64,000 nt of DNA from Cecembia rubra. Its GTDB lineage: Bacteria; Bacteroidota; Bacteroidia; Cytophagales; Cyclobacteriaceae. The translations under genes and the position numbers were made by a program. Under the pieces are notes generated by a model. The model saw only the letters and a program-made list of their open reading frames with translations. It had not been told where the DNA came from and searched no databases. Positions within the stretch are counted from its first letter, which is position 1. Each line of letters starts with the position of its first letter. The stretch covers positions 930,001 through 994,000 of the forward strand of contig NZ_PYGF01000001.1 in the NCBI RefSeq assembly GCF_003014575.1, given 5' to 3'. Below are positions 41,682-52,771 of this stretch, in pieces.

Positions 41682-42647
41682 GTGAATCCGATACAGCTTC
41701 TTGGAATCATTCAAAATGCACAACATCTAAATAAAGATGATGTGACGGAACTTCTCAAGCTGCATGAGACATTCCCTTATTTCCAGATTCCTAAAGTTTT
41801 ATTGGCAAAATACGAGTTCAAAAAATCTACAGGAAGTGAAATTGAAATCCTTCCTTGGGCTGCAGTAACTTCTCCGGATAGGTCATGGTTAAAAAAACTT
41901 GTTGAAACTGATCAGTTTTTTGAGGAGCAAAGCATAACCCTCTCCAAACAAATACAAGAACTGGAGGACCAGAAAAAGGCAGAGGATGGTAAAAATTTCA
42001 TCGATGATCTGGAAGGTCATCTCATTCCTGACAATAAAAAAGTCGCCAGTACCAAAGATCTCACTGCAACACTGAAAAAACTTGGTGAGGACCTCGCTCA
42101 AAGTAAACTGAAAGCTTTGGAAAAGCTGGAAAGTTTAGACAAAAAGCCTGAAATCCAAAATGAATCCATCAAAACAACTACCCCAATTGTTGAAAAAGAT
42201 GTGACAAAGGGCATTTCAGAAGAAAGCCCAACTGAAATAAAAGGAGAAATAAAAACTGAAGAGCAAAGCGAGGAAGCTACTAAAAAACCAAAGAGAAGAA
42301 ATCATTATAAGGATGAACTGATAGAGTCAATCAAGAAGAAGGAGAAAAAAGAGATCCTGGACAAAAAGAAACTTGAGCAAATCGATATCATCAGGGCGTT
42401 CAGCAAGAAAGAAATCAAACTGGCTACACTAAAGGAAATTGAAGAAATCCAGAAACAGGATGACCTTTCTGAAAAGAGTACCCAACTGAATTCTTCTCTT
42501 ATCACAGAATCCTATGCTAAAATTTTGACCAAGCAGGGGAAAAAAGATAGGGCAAAAGAAATTTATAAGAAATTAATGGTGAAGTTTCCGGATAAAAACA
42601 CTTATTTTGCGGACCTGATTAAAGAATTGGAAGAAAATAAAGATTAA
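41682..42647 (+). CDS. Conserved hypothetical protein with possible TPR end
   Basis: A 321-residue protein that begins with GTG at 41682 (no ATG is in frame nearby). The N-terminal part (LLKLHETFPYFQIPKVLLAKYEFKKS, TQ-like and PWAAVTSPDRSWLK) has a helical domain; a charged region rich in K and E runs from about 90 to 260; the C-terminus (SLITESYAKILTKQGKKDRAKEIYKKLMVKFPDK) looks like one TPR-like hairpin. I do not know its function. The gap to secG is only 3 bp, so it is translationally linked to it. Confidence 0.75.
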   Translation: MNPIQLLGIIQNAQHLNKDDVTELLKLHETFPYFQIPKVLLAKYEFKKSTGSEIEILPWAAVTSPDRSWLKKLVETDQFFEEQSITLSKQIQELEDQKKAEDGKNFIDDLEGHLIPDNKKVASTKDLTATLKKLGEDLAQSKLKALEKLESLDKKPEIQNESIKTTTPIVEKDVTKGISEESPTEIKGEIKTEEQSEEATKKPKRRNHYKDELIESIKKKEKKEILDKKKLEQIDIIRAFSKKEIKLATLKEIEEIQKQDDLSEKSTQLNSSLITESYAKILTKQGKKDRAKEIYKKLMVKFPDKNTYFADLIKELEENKD

Positions 42648-42650
42648 CAT

Positions 42651-43025
42651 ATGTTTACCTTACTCATCAGTATTATAATAGTATTAGCTGTTTTGTTGGT
42701 TTTGGTCATCCTTGCACAGGATTCCAAAGGTGGTGTCGGCGCAGCTTTTGGAGGCAGTGCTTCTCAAATTATGGGTGTAACTAAAACTGGCAATATCCTT
42801 GAAAAATCAACTTGGGTACTATCTATTGCCATCTTGGTTTTATCCCTGACCTCCTCTGCATTTTACAGCAAAGAAAATGGTGGCGATTTCAGTTCACCGA
42901 ATATCGAAAGCGCTAAGAAGCAGGTTATCAACCCTACTTTTGGTGATGTAGAAAGCCTACTTCCTTCCAGCAGTGATGACTCCTCTGCACAAGAAGAAGG
43001 GGAAGGAAATACAGAAAATGAATAA
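42651..43025 (+). CDS. secG: Preprotein translocase subunit SecG
   Basis: A 124-residue protein with two membrane helices (LLISIIIVLAVLLVLVILAQ and STWVLSIAILVLSLTSSAF) and the conserved loop QDSKGGVGAAFGGSASQIMGV between them, which identifies SecG. It assists SecYE-dependent export. The acidic C-terminal tail (VESLLPSSSDDSSAQEEGEG) is longer than in enterobacteria, as in other Bacteroidota. The terminator at 43045 ends the miaB-secG run. Confidence 0.93.
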   Translation: MFTLLISIIIVLAVLLVLVILAQDSKGGVGAAFGGSASQIMGVTKTGNILEKSTWVLSIAILVLSLTSSAFYSKENGGDFSSPNIESAKKQVINPTFGDVESLLPSSSDDSSAQEEGEGNTENE

Positions 43026-43044
43026 AATCAAAGCATATATTAGA

Positions 43045-43076
43045 AGAGGCTGTTACTTAACAGCCTCTTTTTTTTT
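43045..43076. terminator. Bidirectional hairpin after secG
   Basis: Arms 43045-43055 and 43058-43068 are a perfect 11-bp inverted repeat with a tight loop, followed by a long T-run. The gene on the minus strand stops at 43081. Confidence 0.9.
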
Positions 43077-43080
43077 GCCC

Positions 43081-43788
43081 CTACTCTACTGTTTTTAATA
43101 ACAAGCGCTTGCTAATCGGTAGAAAACTTTCCTGTAAGGGAATGGCATGTGGGCTGTGAATCCTATATGTAGCAGGATTTGGTAGTTCTTTGTAAGTTTT
43201 AATCAGGTCCAACTTGATCTGCTCAAAAGTTTGGCTTATGCTTTTCCTTACTTTTTGAATCAGCTGCATCATGATTCCTTTGAAAGAATCCAAGCTTGTT
43301 TGGAACAGGTTGACTTTATATCTATACACATAGATTTCCTTGCTTTTTTCAAATGAAAGAAGTGCGTACCCCTCCTTTTGGTAAATGGGCGAGAGACCGA
43401 CAGGTTCAATGGACATTTCCTGCTCTAGGAAATCATATATTGTTTTCCCTTCTTCAATCGCTTTCTTGATCTGGGGAAGGGAGTATGACACAATTTCCTC
43501 CAATTGCTTCATCAGTTCATCGTCAAATACCAGAGGTTTATACCTTAATTTCATTTGCTGAAGGTCAGGACCCTGGAGCAATTTGGGGAAGGAAGACTTG
43601 AGGTTTTCCTTATTCTCAGAAAAGGTCTTTAGCTTGGAATAATGCTGGATAAGCTCTGCCAATGGTGGGTAAAGTTTTACTTCCTTGAATTGATTCTCTA
43701 CGTGTTGAAGGTAGGCCAATAAAATGTATTTCTTATATTCAAAATCAATCCAACCTTCTGTGATCCAATTTTCTGACAAGGTTTTCAT
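43081..43788 (-). CDS. Conserved hypothetical protein, all-helical
   Basis: A 235-residue protein from the ATG at 43788, beginning MKTLSENWITEGWIDFEYKKY. It is mostly helical, with a beta-hairpin-like stretch (LLSFEKSKEIYVYRYKVNLF) in the second half. No membrane segment, signal peptide or catalytic motif is visible. I recall proteins of this type beside groESL in Bacteroidota but cannot name a function. The upstream ATG at 43827 is possible; a repeat array (43773-43899) overlaps the start region. Confidence 0.75.
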   Translation of the reverse strand: MKTLSENWITEGWIDFEYKKYILLAYLQHVENQFKEVKLYPPLAELIQHYSKLKTFSENKENLKSSFPKLLQGPDLQQMKLRYKPLVFDDELMKQLEEIVSYSLPQIKKAIEEGKTIYDFLEQEMSIEPVGLSPIYQKEGYALLSFEKSKEIYVYRYKVNLFQTSLDSFKGIMMQLIQKVRKSISQTFEQIKLDLIKTYKELPNPATYRIHSPHAIPLQESFLPISKRLLLKTVE

Positions 43789-43899
43789 AGGCTTATTCTT
43801 TGACAAAAATTTAAGAAAAACTGACAAAAGAAAAAAGCAGTGGGGAAAAATTGACAGAGAGATATTTTTTTGAAAAAAAAGACTGACACAAAGCTGACA
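43773..43899 (+). repeat. Six direct YTGACA motifs upstream of groES
   Basis: CTGACA or TTGACA at 43773, 43800, 43821, 43851, 43883 and 43894, all in the same orientation. They fill the divergent region between the hypothetical gene (start 43788) and groES (start 44007), so they may be regulator-binding sites. Confidence 0.45.
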
Positions 43900-43940
43900 G
43901 ATTTTACGCCTTTATGTCATGTTTAAAATGGATAAGCAAA

Positions 43941-43969
43941 TTGGCACAGGAAATGTTTATTTGGGTTTG
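43941..43969 (+). promoter_or_regulatory. Candidate groES promoter
   Basis: TTG at 43941-43943, 18 bp, then TGGGTTTG at 43962-43969, one base from TAnnTTTG. The ATG lies 38 bp downstream. Confidence 0.4.
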
Positions 43970-44006
43970 TAACATTTTAGAACTAACCTTAAACAGTTTA
44001 ATAATT

Positions 44007-44285
44007 ATGTCAAAAGTTAACATCCAACCTCTTGCAGACAGAGTTCTGGTAGAACCTGCTGCAGCTGAAGAGAAAACTGCCTCCGGTCTATACATCCCGG
44101 ATACTGCAAAAGAGAAACCACAAAGAGGAACTGTAGTAGCAGTAGGAAACGGCAAAAAAGATGAACCATTGACTGTAAAAGTAGGTGACACTGTACTTTA
44201 TGGCAAATATGCCGGTACGGAACTATCTGTAGATGGTCATGACTACCTTATCATGAGAGAGTCAGACATCTTTGCAATTTTATAA
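44007..44285 (+). CDS. groES: Co-chaperonin GroES (Hsp10)
   Basis: A 92-residue cap of the GroEL cage. Signature [13 protein letters not shown], the mobile loop [21 protein letters not shown] and the end [16 protein letters not shown] are intact. The ATG at 44007 is the true start; a longer frame from 43914 would run into the promoter region. It lies 42 bp before groEL in the usual order. Confidence 0.97.
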   Translation: MSKVNIQPLADRVLVEPAAAEEKTASGLYIPDTAKEKPQRGTVVAVGNGKKDEPLTVKVGDTVLYGKYAGTELSVDGHDYLIMRESDIFAIL

Positions 44286-44315
44286 TCATCTATCAAAAAC
44301 ATTCAAAAAACCTAA

Positions 44316-45956
<1,641 letters not shown>

Positions 45957-45979
45957 TTCAAAACCATTCAAGTGAAAAA

Positions 45980-46008
45980 AAGGGAGCAGATTGCTCCCTT
46001 TTTTTTCA
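45980..46008 (+). terminator. groESL terminator
   Basis: Arms 45980-45988 and 45992-46000 are a perfect 9-bp inverted repeat with a 3-nt loop, followed by a long T-run. Confidence 0.95.
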
Positions 46009-46139
46009 CTCTTGTAATAAACCTACTAGTTCAATAGATTTAGGAAAGAAATAAATATCATTAGCCATCAAGCTAACGTTAATTGTATATATTTGGAACT
46101 GGATTCTAAATAAACTGTTATTTTCTTTTTGTGAACCCG

Positions 46140-46520
46140 ATGCCCATGGCTACTTATCAGTCCATTATTCTTGTAGATGATGACCCGGTCAATAACCTGA
46201 TCAATAAGAGATTGATAAGAAAAATGCATATAGGGGATCAAGTTGAAGAATTTTTGGAAGCAGAAAATGCTTTGAACCGTATTAAAGAGTTTGGTAAAGA
46301 CAGTAAAATTTTAATCCTACTGGACATCAATATGCCAGTAATGAATGGTTGGGATTTTTTAAATTTTTATATGGAAAAATTCAAAGACCGTAATGACAAA
46401 ATAGTTGTATTATCCAGCTCCATAGATTTTCAGGACAGGGAAAAAGCATTATCTTACGGTATTGTAGAAGCGTTTTTGGAAAAACCGCTTACCGTTGAGA
46501 AAATGAAAAGTATTTTATGA
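46140..46520 (+). CDS. Single-domain response regulator (receiver only)
   Basis: A 126-residue CheY-like receiver with the acidic pocket D13-D15 (LVDDDPVNN), the phosphoacceptor D62 in LLLDINMPVMNGW, and the lysine in FLEKPLT. No output domain is present, so it relays phosphate or acts by protein contact. Three in-frame starts are possible (GTG 46131, ATG 46140, ATG 46146); I chose the first ATG. The stop overlaps the ATG of corA (ATGA), so the pair is translated together, which is an odd partnership for a receiver. It belongs to the subgroup with VDDDPVNN, common in Bacteroidota (RcpB-like receivers). Confidence 0.88.
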   Translation: MPMATYQSIILVDDDPVNNLINKRLIRKMHIGDQVEEFLEAENALNRIKEFGKDSKILILLDINMPVMNGWDFLNFYMEKFKDRNDKIVVLSSSIDFQDREKALSYGIVEAFLEKPLTVEKMKSIL

Positions 46521-47527
46521 TGGATCCAGCTTCCAAAGAAGATAATCCTATAAGCCTTGAGTTGATCTGTTTCGGGGAAGGTCATTTTGAAAAACATCAT
46601 ATCACTGATCTTAAACAGATACTTCCCTTTTTAGATCAAGAGCATAAATTTTGGCTGAATATTTCCACCCTTCATAATACAGAACTCCTAAATGAAATTA
46701 AGGGCATTTTTGATATTCATAGCATGGCCCTTGAAGATATTCTTAATACTCAGGAAAGGCCAAAAGTAGAAGTTTTTGACCATTTTATTCTGGTAGTAGT
46801 TAAAATGCTTTATACCAGAACCGATATTGCTGATCTGGAAACAGAACAAATCAGTATTGTCTTCGGAAAAAACTATGTCATTTCCTTCCAGGAGAATTCC
46901 TTCGATGTTTTTGATGGGATTAGATCCAGACTTGAAAATCCCTTTGGGAAAATCCGTAAACATGGGACAGATTATTTTGCTTATACCCTCCTGGATTCGA
47001 TTGTGAATGAATACTACTCCATTTTGGAAAAAATAACTAATCACATAGAAATTCTTGAGGAAAAAATAATCCATGAAGACAAAAAGATAAAACTTGGAGA
47101 AATTTATACCCAAAGAAAATCCATTCAGCTGCTCAAAAAAGTAATCTGGCCAACTAGAGAACTGCTTTCAACACTCAAAAAAACAGAATCATTCCTGATC
47201 AAAAGGAGAACAATACCCTTTATCAATGATATTTATGAACAAACGGTTCAGATCATGGATAATCTCGAGATGCAAAGAGAGTCTATCACCACACTGGTGG
47301 AGATCTTTATGACCAACATTTCCCTAAGACAAAATGATGTCATGAAAACACTGACCATCATTGCCACTATTTTTATTCCTCTTACCTTTTTGGCAGGTGT
47401 TTATGGGATGAATTTTGAAAACATGCCGGAATTGAGATGGGAATATGGTTATTGGTTTACATGGTCCATTTTTCTTGGAATTTCAATCTTGATGGTGATT
47501 TACTTTAAGAGAAAAAGGTGGTTTTAA
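46517..47527 (+). CDS. corA: CorA-family magnesium/cobalt transporter
   Basis: A 336-residue ion channel of the CorA type. A large cytoplasmic N-terminal domain is followed by two C-terminal helices (TLTIIATIFIPLTFLAGVYGMNF and WFTWSIFLGISILMVIYFK) with the pore signature GMN in VYGMNFENMPE. It forms a pentamer that lets in magnesium. The start is the first of two adjacent ATGs and overlaps the stop of the response-regulator gene. Confidence 0.94.
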   Translation: MMDPASKEDNPISLELICFGEGHFEKHHITDLKQILPFLDQEHKFWLNISTLHNTELLNEIKGIFDIHSMALEDILNTQERPKVEVFDHFILVVVKMLYTRTDIADLETEQISIVFGKNYVISFQENSFDVFDGIRSRLENPFGKIRKHGTDYFAYTLLDSIVNEYYSILEKITNHIEILEEKIIHEDKKIKLGEIYTQRKSIQLLKKVIWPTRELLSTLKKTESFLIKRRTIPFINDIYEQTVQIMDNLEMQRESITTLVEIFMTNISLRQNDVMKTLTIIATIFIPLTFLAGVYGMNFENMPELRWEYGYWFTWSIFLGISILMVIYFKRKRWF

Positions 47528-47596
47528 GGATTATTTTTTCTGATTTGATCAAGAATTGGCATTTATATAGCAACATTATTAACAATAAGCTTATTT

Positions 47597-48703
47597 TTGT
47601 ACCAATCCCACAATCAATCGACACTTCCTTTGCAAACCTGTGTAATAAAAATCGGATCTAATGTAGTTACGCAAGAAGACGGAATGCCTGATTTTTCAAG
47701 AATCAAGTCATTATGCACACAGGTTTCTTTTTTAAAAAACAAAGGTATAAAGGTTGTATTGGTGACTTCAGGGGCCGTTGCTTTTGGTAGAAAAAACATT
47801 CTATTACCAGAAAAGACCAACCCGGTCCTAAAAAAACAGATTTGGGCAGCCAATGGTCAGATAGCCTTGATCCATACTTACCAACAGTTGTTTTCCGAAT
47901 TAGGACATTCAATAGCACAGATTTTAGTCACCAAGGAGGATTTTAGGGATAGAAAGCATTACCTCAATATGAAAAACTGTATTGAGGGACTACTTTCTCA
48001 AAGTATCATCCCCGTGATCAACGAAAATGATACGGTTGCGATTACAGAGTTAATGTTCACAGACAATGATGAGCTAGCAAGTTTGACGGCGGCCATGATC
48101 AATGCAGATACACTTATCCTTTTGACCAATGTGAATGGCATTTATACCGGACCTCCAGAACTTCAAGATTCGAAGCTTATCCAACACGTAGATCAGCAAA
48201 CCCAAGATTTATCCAGCTTTATTCAAGCCAGTAAGTCTTCATTTGGCAGAGGTGGGATGTTGACAAAATTGAACATGGCAAAAAAATCTGCCAATCTAGG
48301 AATAAGTGTATTTATTGCCAACGGCAAAAGAGAAGCCATACTAAATGATATCCTAAATGGAAGTGCTATTTGTACCCAATTTGAACCTTCACAGGTCAAA
48401 CAAAGTCCAAAAAAATGGCTGGCCCACGGGGAACAATACTACAAAGGGGAAATAAGAATCAATGAAGGAGCAAAAAATGCTTTGTTTTCAAATAAAATAA
48501 GTAGTCTTCTTCCTGTGGGGGTAATTTCCTATTCCGGTGATTTTGAAAAAGGAGATATCTTAAGAATTATAGACGAAAGAGGCAACAGGATCGGTCTTGG
48601 AAGAGCAGAATACGGTATAAAAGCCTTAATAGAAAAAACCGGTCAAAAAAAGCAGAAACCAATTATCCATTACGACTACCTATATCTTTTTACCCATGAG
48701 TGA
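47597..48703 (+). CDS. proB: Glutamate 5-kinase
   Basis: Phosphorylates glutamate in proline synthesis. The 368-residue protein is the long form: amino-acid-kinase domain ([49 protein letters not shown]) followed by a PUA domain (about 280-360). The start is unclear: the first in-frame initiator is TTG at 47597, inside a TATTTTTG string (47592-47599) that resembles a -7 box, so translation may instead begin at TTG 47630, just before the CVIKIG strand. No ATG start is available nearby. The stop overlaps the proA start by 8 bp. Confidence 0.92.
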   Translation: MYQSHNQSTLPLQTCVIKIGSNVVTQEDGMPDFSRIKSLCTQVSFLKNKGIKVVLVTSGAVAFGRKNILLPEKTNPVLKKQIWAANGQIALIHTYQQLFSELGHSIAQILVTKEDFRDRKHYLNMKNCIEGLLSQSIIPVINENDTVAITELMFTDNDELASLTAAMINADTLILLTNVNGIYTGPPELQDSKLIQHVDQQTQDLSSFIQASKSSFGRGGMLTKLNMAKKSANLGISVFIANGKREAILNDILNGSAICTQFEPSQVKQSPKKWLAHGEQYYKGEIRINEGAKNALFSNKISSLLPVGVISYSGDFEKGDILRIIDERGNRIGLGRAEYGIKALIEKTGQKKQKPIIHYDYLYLFTHE

Positions 48704-49937
48704 ATTTGAAAGCGTTTTTAAGGCCTTAAAAACAGCCTCCAGGAAACTTAGCCAAGTTACTGAACAGCAAATTCAAACAACATTGGATACGCTGGTAGCA
48801 ATGAGCAAAATTGCCATACCTGAAATATTGGAAGCTAATCAGTTAGACCTTGCGAAAATGGATCCAAAAGACCCCAAATATGACAGGTTAATGCTGACAG
48901 GTGACAGGATTCTTTCCATTTTGGAGGAGGTAAATCAAGTTAAAAACTTACCCAGTCCATTGGGCCTTGAATTGGAAAAAAGGGTGCTTGATAATGGGCT
49001 AGAGCTCAGGAAAATCTCAGTGCCCTTAGGAGTTTTAGGAGTAATCTATGAAGCCCGTCCCAATGTGACTTTTGATGTTTTTTGCCTGGCCTTGAAGTCA
49101 GGTAATGCACTGGTACTTAAAGGAGGTTCTGATGCAACAAATTCAAATAAGGCCATCATGAAAGTCATCCATCAGGCATTGGAAAAATCTGGTTTTCCAA
49201 CAGCGGCTTTTTTGTTGCTTCCCCCAGATAGAAAGGCAACACAAGCATTATTGGAAGCTGTAAACTATGTAGATATCATCATTCCGAGAGGAAGTCAAGG
49301 GCTCATTGATTTTGTAAGATCCAATTCAAAAGTACCGGTCATTGAAACAGGTGCAGGCATTGTTCACACTTATTTTGATGAAACAGGAAACTTGGAAAAA
49401 GGAAAAGCCATCATCCTGAATGCAAAAACCAGAAGACCAAGTGTCTGTAACAGCTTGGATTGCCTGATTATACATCAAAATCGAATTAATGAACTTTCAC
49501 AAATTGTAGCACCACTTTTGGATAAAGGAGTAGAAGTCTATGCGGATGAAAAGGCTTTCGGGGCCCTATCTCCACATCCTTTGGTTAAGCCTGCTGAAAA
49601 AGACCATTTTGGTACAGAGTTTCTCTCATTGAAAATGGCCATTAAAACTGTCGGCAATTTGGAACAGGCTCTGGAGCATATTGCGCAAAATAGCTCTAAA
49701 CACAGTGAAGCCATTATATCTGAAAACCAGGAAAATATAAGGCGCTTTTTGAATGAAGTAGATGCAGCTGCTGTATATGCCAATGCCTCAACAGCATTTA
49801 CCGATGGCAATCAATTTGGATTAGGAGCAGAAATAGGCATCAGTACCCAAAAACTCCATGCAAGAGGCCCGATGGCTCTAAAAGAACTTACATCATACAA
49901 GTGGGTAATACAGGGCAATGGTCAGATCCGGGGCTGA
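48696..49937 (+). CDS. proA: Gamma-glutamyl phosphate reductase
   Basis: Reduces gamma-glutamyl phosphate to glutamate semialdehyde with NADPH, the second step of proline synthesis. The 413-residue protein is an aldehyde-dehydrogenase-fold enzyme: [37 protein letters not shown], and the catalytic cysteine in [12 protein letters not shown]. The C-terminus has [22 protein letters not shown]. It overlaps proB by 8 bp and forms a proBA operon with it. Nothing else of proline synthesis is nearby. Confidence 0.96.
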   Translation: MSEFESVFKALKTASRKLSQVTEQQIQTTLDTLVAMSKIAIPEILEANQLDLAKMDPKDPKYDRLMLTGDRILSILEEVNQVKNLPSPLGLELEKRVLDNGLELRKISVPLGVLGVIYEARPNVTFDVFCLALKSGNALVLKGGSDATNSNKAIMKVIHQALEKSGFPTAAFLLLPPDRKATQALLEAVNYVDIIIPRGSQGLIDFVRSNSKVPVIETGAGIVHTYFDETGNLEKGKAIILNAKTRRPSVCNSLDCLIIHQNRINELSQIVAPLLDKGVEVYADEKAFGALSPHPLVKPAEKDHFGTEFLSLKMAIKTVGNLEQALEHIAQNSSKHSEAIISENQENIRRFLNEVDAAAVYANASTAFTDGNQFGLGAEIGISTQKLHARGPMALKELTSYKWVIQGNGQIRG

Positions 49938-50330
49938 TCAGATGTTACAGCCAAAGCAGAGAAATGGCATCCAAGAAGGATCAGGAATGGCATTTCTATA
50001 TTCATCTTTAATAGATGAAAAATCTACTCTGAAATTAAACCAACCATCTAAGGGTAGAAACTTATATCCACTATTCCATATTGGTGCAGCAATCAGGAAA
50101 CCTTCCTCCAAATTTGATCAGGATTAGTAGGCTGAGTATTTCCCGTTTTTCAAATCCAAATCTAGCTCCCAATCCAAGTATCCCATCCCCTCTCTAAGTT
50201 CCTATCCTTATGGATTTTCACCAAACCTATAATCAAAGCTTCAGGAATATGACCACCTGAAACCAAAAATTCCTGATAAACCGATATTCTCCAAAATTCC
50301 CTGAGAGTATCCTAGATCAGGATAAAAAAT
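49938..50330 (-). pseudogene. Decayed outer-membrane beta-barrel gene
   Basis: On the minus strand three protein-like pieces lie in different frames: LREFWRISVYQEFLVSGGHI... (upstream), then LGARFGFEKREIL, then NLEEGFLIAAPIWNSGYKFLPLDGWFNFRV... ending at a stop at 49938-49940, directly next to the proA stop. The last piece resembles the end of small Bacteroidota barrels (GYRYQP..GGF.FR pattern). At least two frameshifts and internal stops separate the pieces, so no intact product is possible. Confidence 0.45.
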
Positions 50331-50417
50331 TGTGCGCTTCAATGGCAAAAAACATTATCCTTATGAATATCTTATTGGATTTAACCAAATTAAGCTTTCA
50401 AGGAAATAAACTAAACA
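50331..50417. other. Short gap before DUF2237 gene
   Basis: 87 bp, AT-rich. No hairpin with a T-run and no protein-like piece that I can support. Confidence 0.4.
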
Positions 50418-50789
50418 TCATGTTCTTTCTTTTTTTGTGGCAAATTTCACTAATTCTTCTAATGGGAGGTATTCCAAAGTTTTTTCATGGGTAGCTTCAA
50501 GCACTACAAAAGGTGCTACTCCTGCATGGTAGGCCTCCATCCACCTGCTGGCACAAAGGCACCATCGGTCTCCTGATTTAAGACCAGGGAAGTCCCAAGT
50601 TGGTCTAGGAGTGATAAGATCATTACCCTGCCTTTGGCTAAATTCCAGAAATTCCTGGGTCATGACGGCACAAACGGTGTGCGTCCCTTGATCTTCATAT
50701 CCTGTATCGCAGCAGCCATTTCTATAAAATCCTGTTACCGGATTAGAACTGCAAACCATGATTGGTTCACCAAAAACATTTTTAGCCAT
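50418..50789 (-). CDS. DUF2237 family protein
   Basis: A 123-residue protein with the family motifs NVFGEPIMVCSSNPVTGFYRNGCCDTG, GTHTVCAVMTQEFLEFSQRQGNDL and GDRWCLCASRWMEAYHAGVAPFVVLEATHEKTL, all matching DUF2237 closely. Five cysteines are conserved-looking; a metal or disulfide role is possible but unproven. Function is unknown. It lies 6 bp downstream of the DoxX-like gene on the same strand, so the two are probably one transcript. Confidence 0.92.
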   Translation of the reverse strand: MAKNVFGEPIMVCSSNPVTGFYRNGCCDTGYEDQGTHTVCAVMTQEFLEFSQRQGNDLITPRPTWDFPGLKSGDRWCLCASRWMEAYHAGVAPFVVLEATHEKTLEYLPLEELVKFATKKERT

Positions 50790-50795
50790 CTTTTT

Positions 50796-51164
50796 TTATT
50801 TAGTAAATATCCATGCCCAAAACATAAGGAGGGGATGGATAATCAATAACCTAATCCAAGCCAACCAAACCGGAACACACAATCCATCCGGGATACAACT
50901 ACCTATCTGGATGAAATATACGTGGGAAGGAATAAAAAGGATCATCAAAATAATTATACACCAAGCAGAAATTTTTCTGAGAGACGGTAATAGAACTGCC
51001 AATCCAAGTATGATTTCTAAGAATCCCGAGGCATAATTAATTAAACTAGGCCAAGGTAAATATGGAGGAATCAATGGAAAATAAAATTCAGGTTGGATAA
51101 AATGATTCAATCCAGCAATGATAAAAAAAAGACCCAATCCAAGTACAAGAATTTTTTGAACCAT
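50796..51164 (-). CDS. DoxX-family membrane protein
   Basis: A 122-residue protein with four membrane helices: ILVLGLGLFFIIAGLNHFIQP, YASGFLEIILGLAVLLPSL, AWCIIILMILFIPSHVYFI and WIRLLIIHPLLMFWAWIF. The NHF and GxxEIxLGLAVL features of DoxX-like proteins are present. Function is not defined in this group; some relatives interact with oxidoreductases. Co-transcribed with the DUF2237 gene. It diverges from the alkaline phosphatase gene across a 206-bp gap in which I see no feature beyond AT-rich DNA. Confidence 0.85.
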   Translation of the reverse strand: MVQKILVLGLGLFFIIAGLNHFIQPEFYFPLIPPYLPWPSLINYASGFLEIILGLAVLLPSLRKISAWCIIILMILFIPSHVYFIQIGSCIPDGLCVPVWLAWIRLLIIHPLLMFWAWIFTK

Positions 51165-51370
51165 GAGAGTATCCTCAATTATTGAATATGAACTTTGATT
51201 GCTTAGCTGATTAAATATAAATCTTCGGTCAGCCTTTTAGCGGTTTTCATAGCTATTAAACCCAAAATCCGGCCTTTGGTTTAATAATGAAAGGATTAGA
51301 TTTCTATACCTTTTAACTTACCCTGCATTCAATTAGTAGAAGTATTAAGGTTTCACATACATCAGAAAAA

Positions 51371-52771
51371 ATGAAAAGACGGGATTTCTTCAAAAATGGG
51401 ATATTGACCACCTTGGGTTTGGGCGCTTTTGGCTCCTATCCTACCTTAGCAGCAAATCACAGAAATAATGGTATCGCTAAAAACATAATATTTTTGGTAA
51501 GTGATGGTATGAGTTCAGGTACCTTGAATATGGCTGATATCCTCATGCGTCATAAATATGGTAAGCCCTCTACCTGGATCAATCTATATGAAACAAACCA
51601 GGTCAAAAGGGCTTTAATGGAAACTGCCTCTGCCAATTCTTTCGTCACAGACTCAGCAGCTGCAGGCTCTGCCTGGGGCGGAGGAATACGCGTAAGAAAT
51701 GGTGCCCTAAATATTGGACCAAATGGTGAACGCCCAGTACCAATTCTTCAAAAATTTAAGTCTATGGGAAAAGCAGTGGGATGCGTTACCAGTGTTCAGA
51801 TCACACATGCCACACCTGCTTCATTTTGTGTCAACAATGGCAGCAGGAACGCCATGCCGGAAATTGCTGAAGATTACCTGCGCCTGAGATTTGACGTTAT
51901 GCTTGGTGGTGGTGCAAATTATTTCAGTCCCGAAAGAAGGGAAGATAAAAGGGACCTTTTTGAAGCGTACAGGCAAACTGGCTTTGACCTGGTAAGGAAC
52001 ACTAAGGAACTGCAACAGACCAAAGGCGACAAACCTATTATGGGGATCTTTGCTGATGAAGGACTTCCTTATGCCATCGACAGGATCAACGACCCAGGCC
52101 TCAAAGAGACGGTGCCTTCTCTTGCTGAAATGACCACAAAAGCGCTGGACATTCTCAAAAACAAACCAAATGGTTTTGTGATGCAAGTTGAAGGTGGCAA
52201 GGTTGATTGGGCTGCCCATGGAAATGATGCCCCTGCCCTTCTTTATGACCAATTGGATTTTGATGAATCTGTCAAGGTGGCAATGGATTTTGCCATAAAC
52301 AATGGAGATACCCTTGTCATCATGACCACAGACCACGGAAATTCTAACCCTGGGCTTTTCTACAGTAATCAGGCAAATAAAAACTTTGAAAGACTTTATG
52401 AAACCAAAGCCTCCAATGAATGGGTTTTGAACCAGATTGAACCCTCTTTTACTTCAGGTAGGGTCAGGGATCTATTTATGGAGTATCAAAAAATTCCATT
52501 GAAAAATGAAGAAGTTGAAGCGATTTTGGCCTCCTACAAAGTAGGGGACGATGGACTCTATAACCCTTCCAATCTTCCATTCCATCAATTGGCAGGTCTA
52601 CAATCATCTTACACATCCATTCAATGGGCAGGTACAAACCATTCCGCAGACCATGTTGAATTGGCCATGTATGGACCGGGAAGCGAAAAATTGAAAGGAT
52701 TTGTCCGCAATTACGAACTGCACAATTTCATGCTGGAAGCAGTTGGTGCAGAAAGGAATTTATTCCTCTAA
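51371..52771 (+). CDS. Alkaline phosphatase, exported by the Tat pathway
   Basis: A 466-residue phosphomonoesterase. The N-terminus MKRRDFFKNG carries the twin-arginine signal (RRDFF) followed by a hydrophobic stretch, so the enzyme is folded before export. Metal-site and catalytic residues: VSDGMSSG (D45), FVTDSAAAGSA with nucleophile S95, THATPAS, the metal ligands EGGKVDWAAH, and TTDHGNS. It releases phosphate from organic phosphates in the periplasm. It is transcribed alone; no Pho box can be named with confidence in the upstream DNA. Confidence 0.94.
   Translation: MKRRDFFKNGILTTLGLGAFGSYPTLAANHRNNGIAKNIIFLVSDGMSSGTLNMADILMRHKYGKPSTWINLYETNQVKRALMETASANSFVTDSAAAGSAWGGGIRVRNGALNIGPNGERPVPILQKFKSMGKAVGCVTSVQITHATPASFCVNNGSRNAMPEIAEDYLRLRFDVMLGGGANYFSPERREDKRDLFEAYRQTGFDLVRNTKELQQTKGDKPIMGIFADEGLPYAIDRINDPGLKETVPSLAEMTTKALDILKNKPNGFVMQVEGGKVDWAAHGNDAPALLYDQLDFDESVKVAMDFAINNGDTLVIMTTDHGNSNPGLFYSNQANKNFERLYETKASNEWVLNQIEPSFTSGRVRDLFMEYQKIPLKNEEVEAILASYKVGDDGLYNPSNLPFHQLAGLQSSYTSIQWAGTNHSADHVELAMYGPGSEKLKGFVRNYELHNFMLEAVGAERNLFL

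Noticed and set aside
49918-50127. 69-residue plus-strand frame after proA
   Set aside because: It is antisense to the protein-like minus-strand pieces of the decayed barrel gene.
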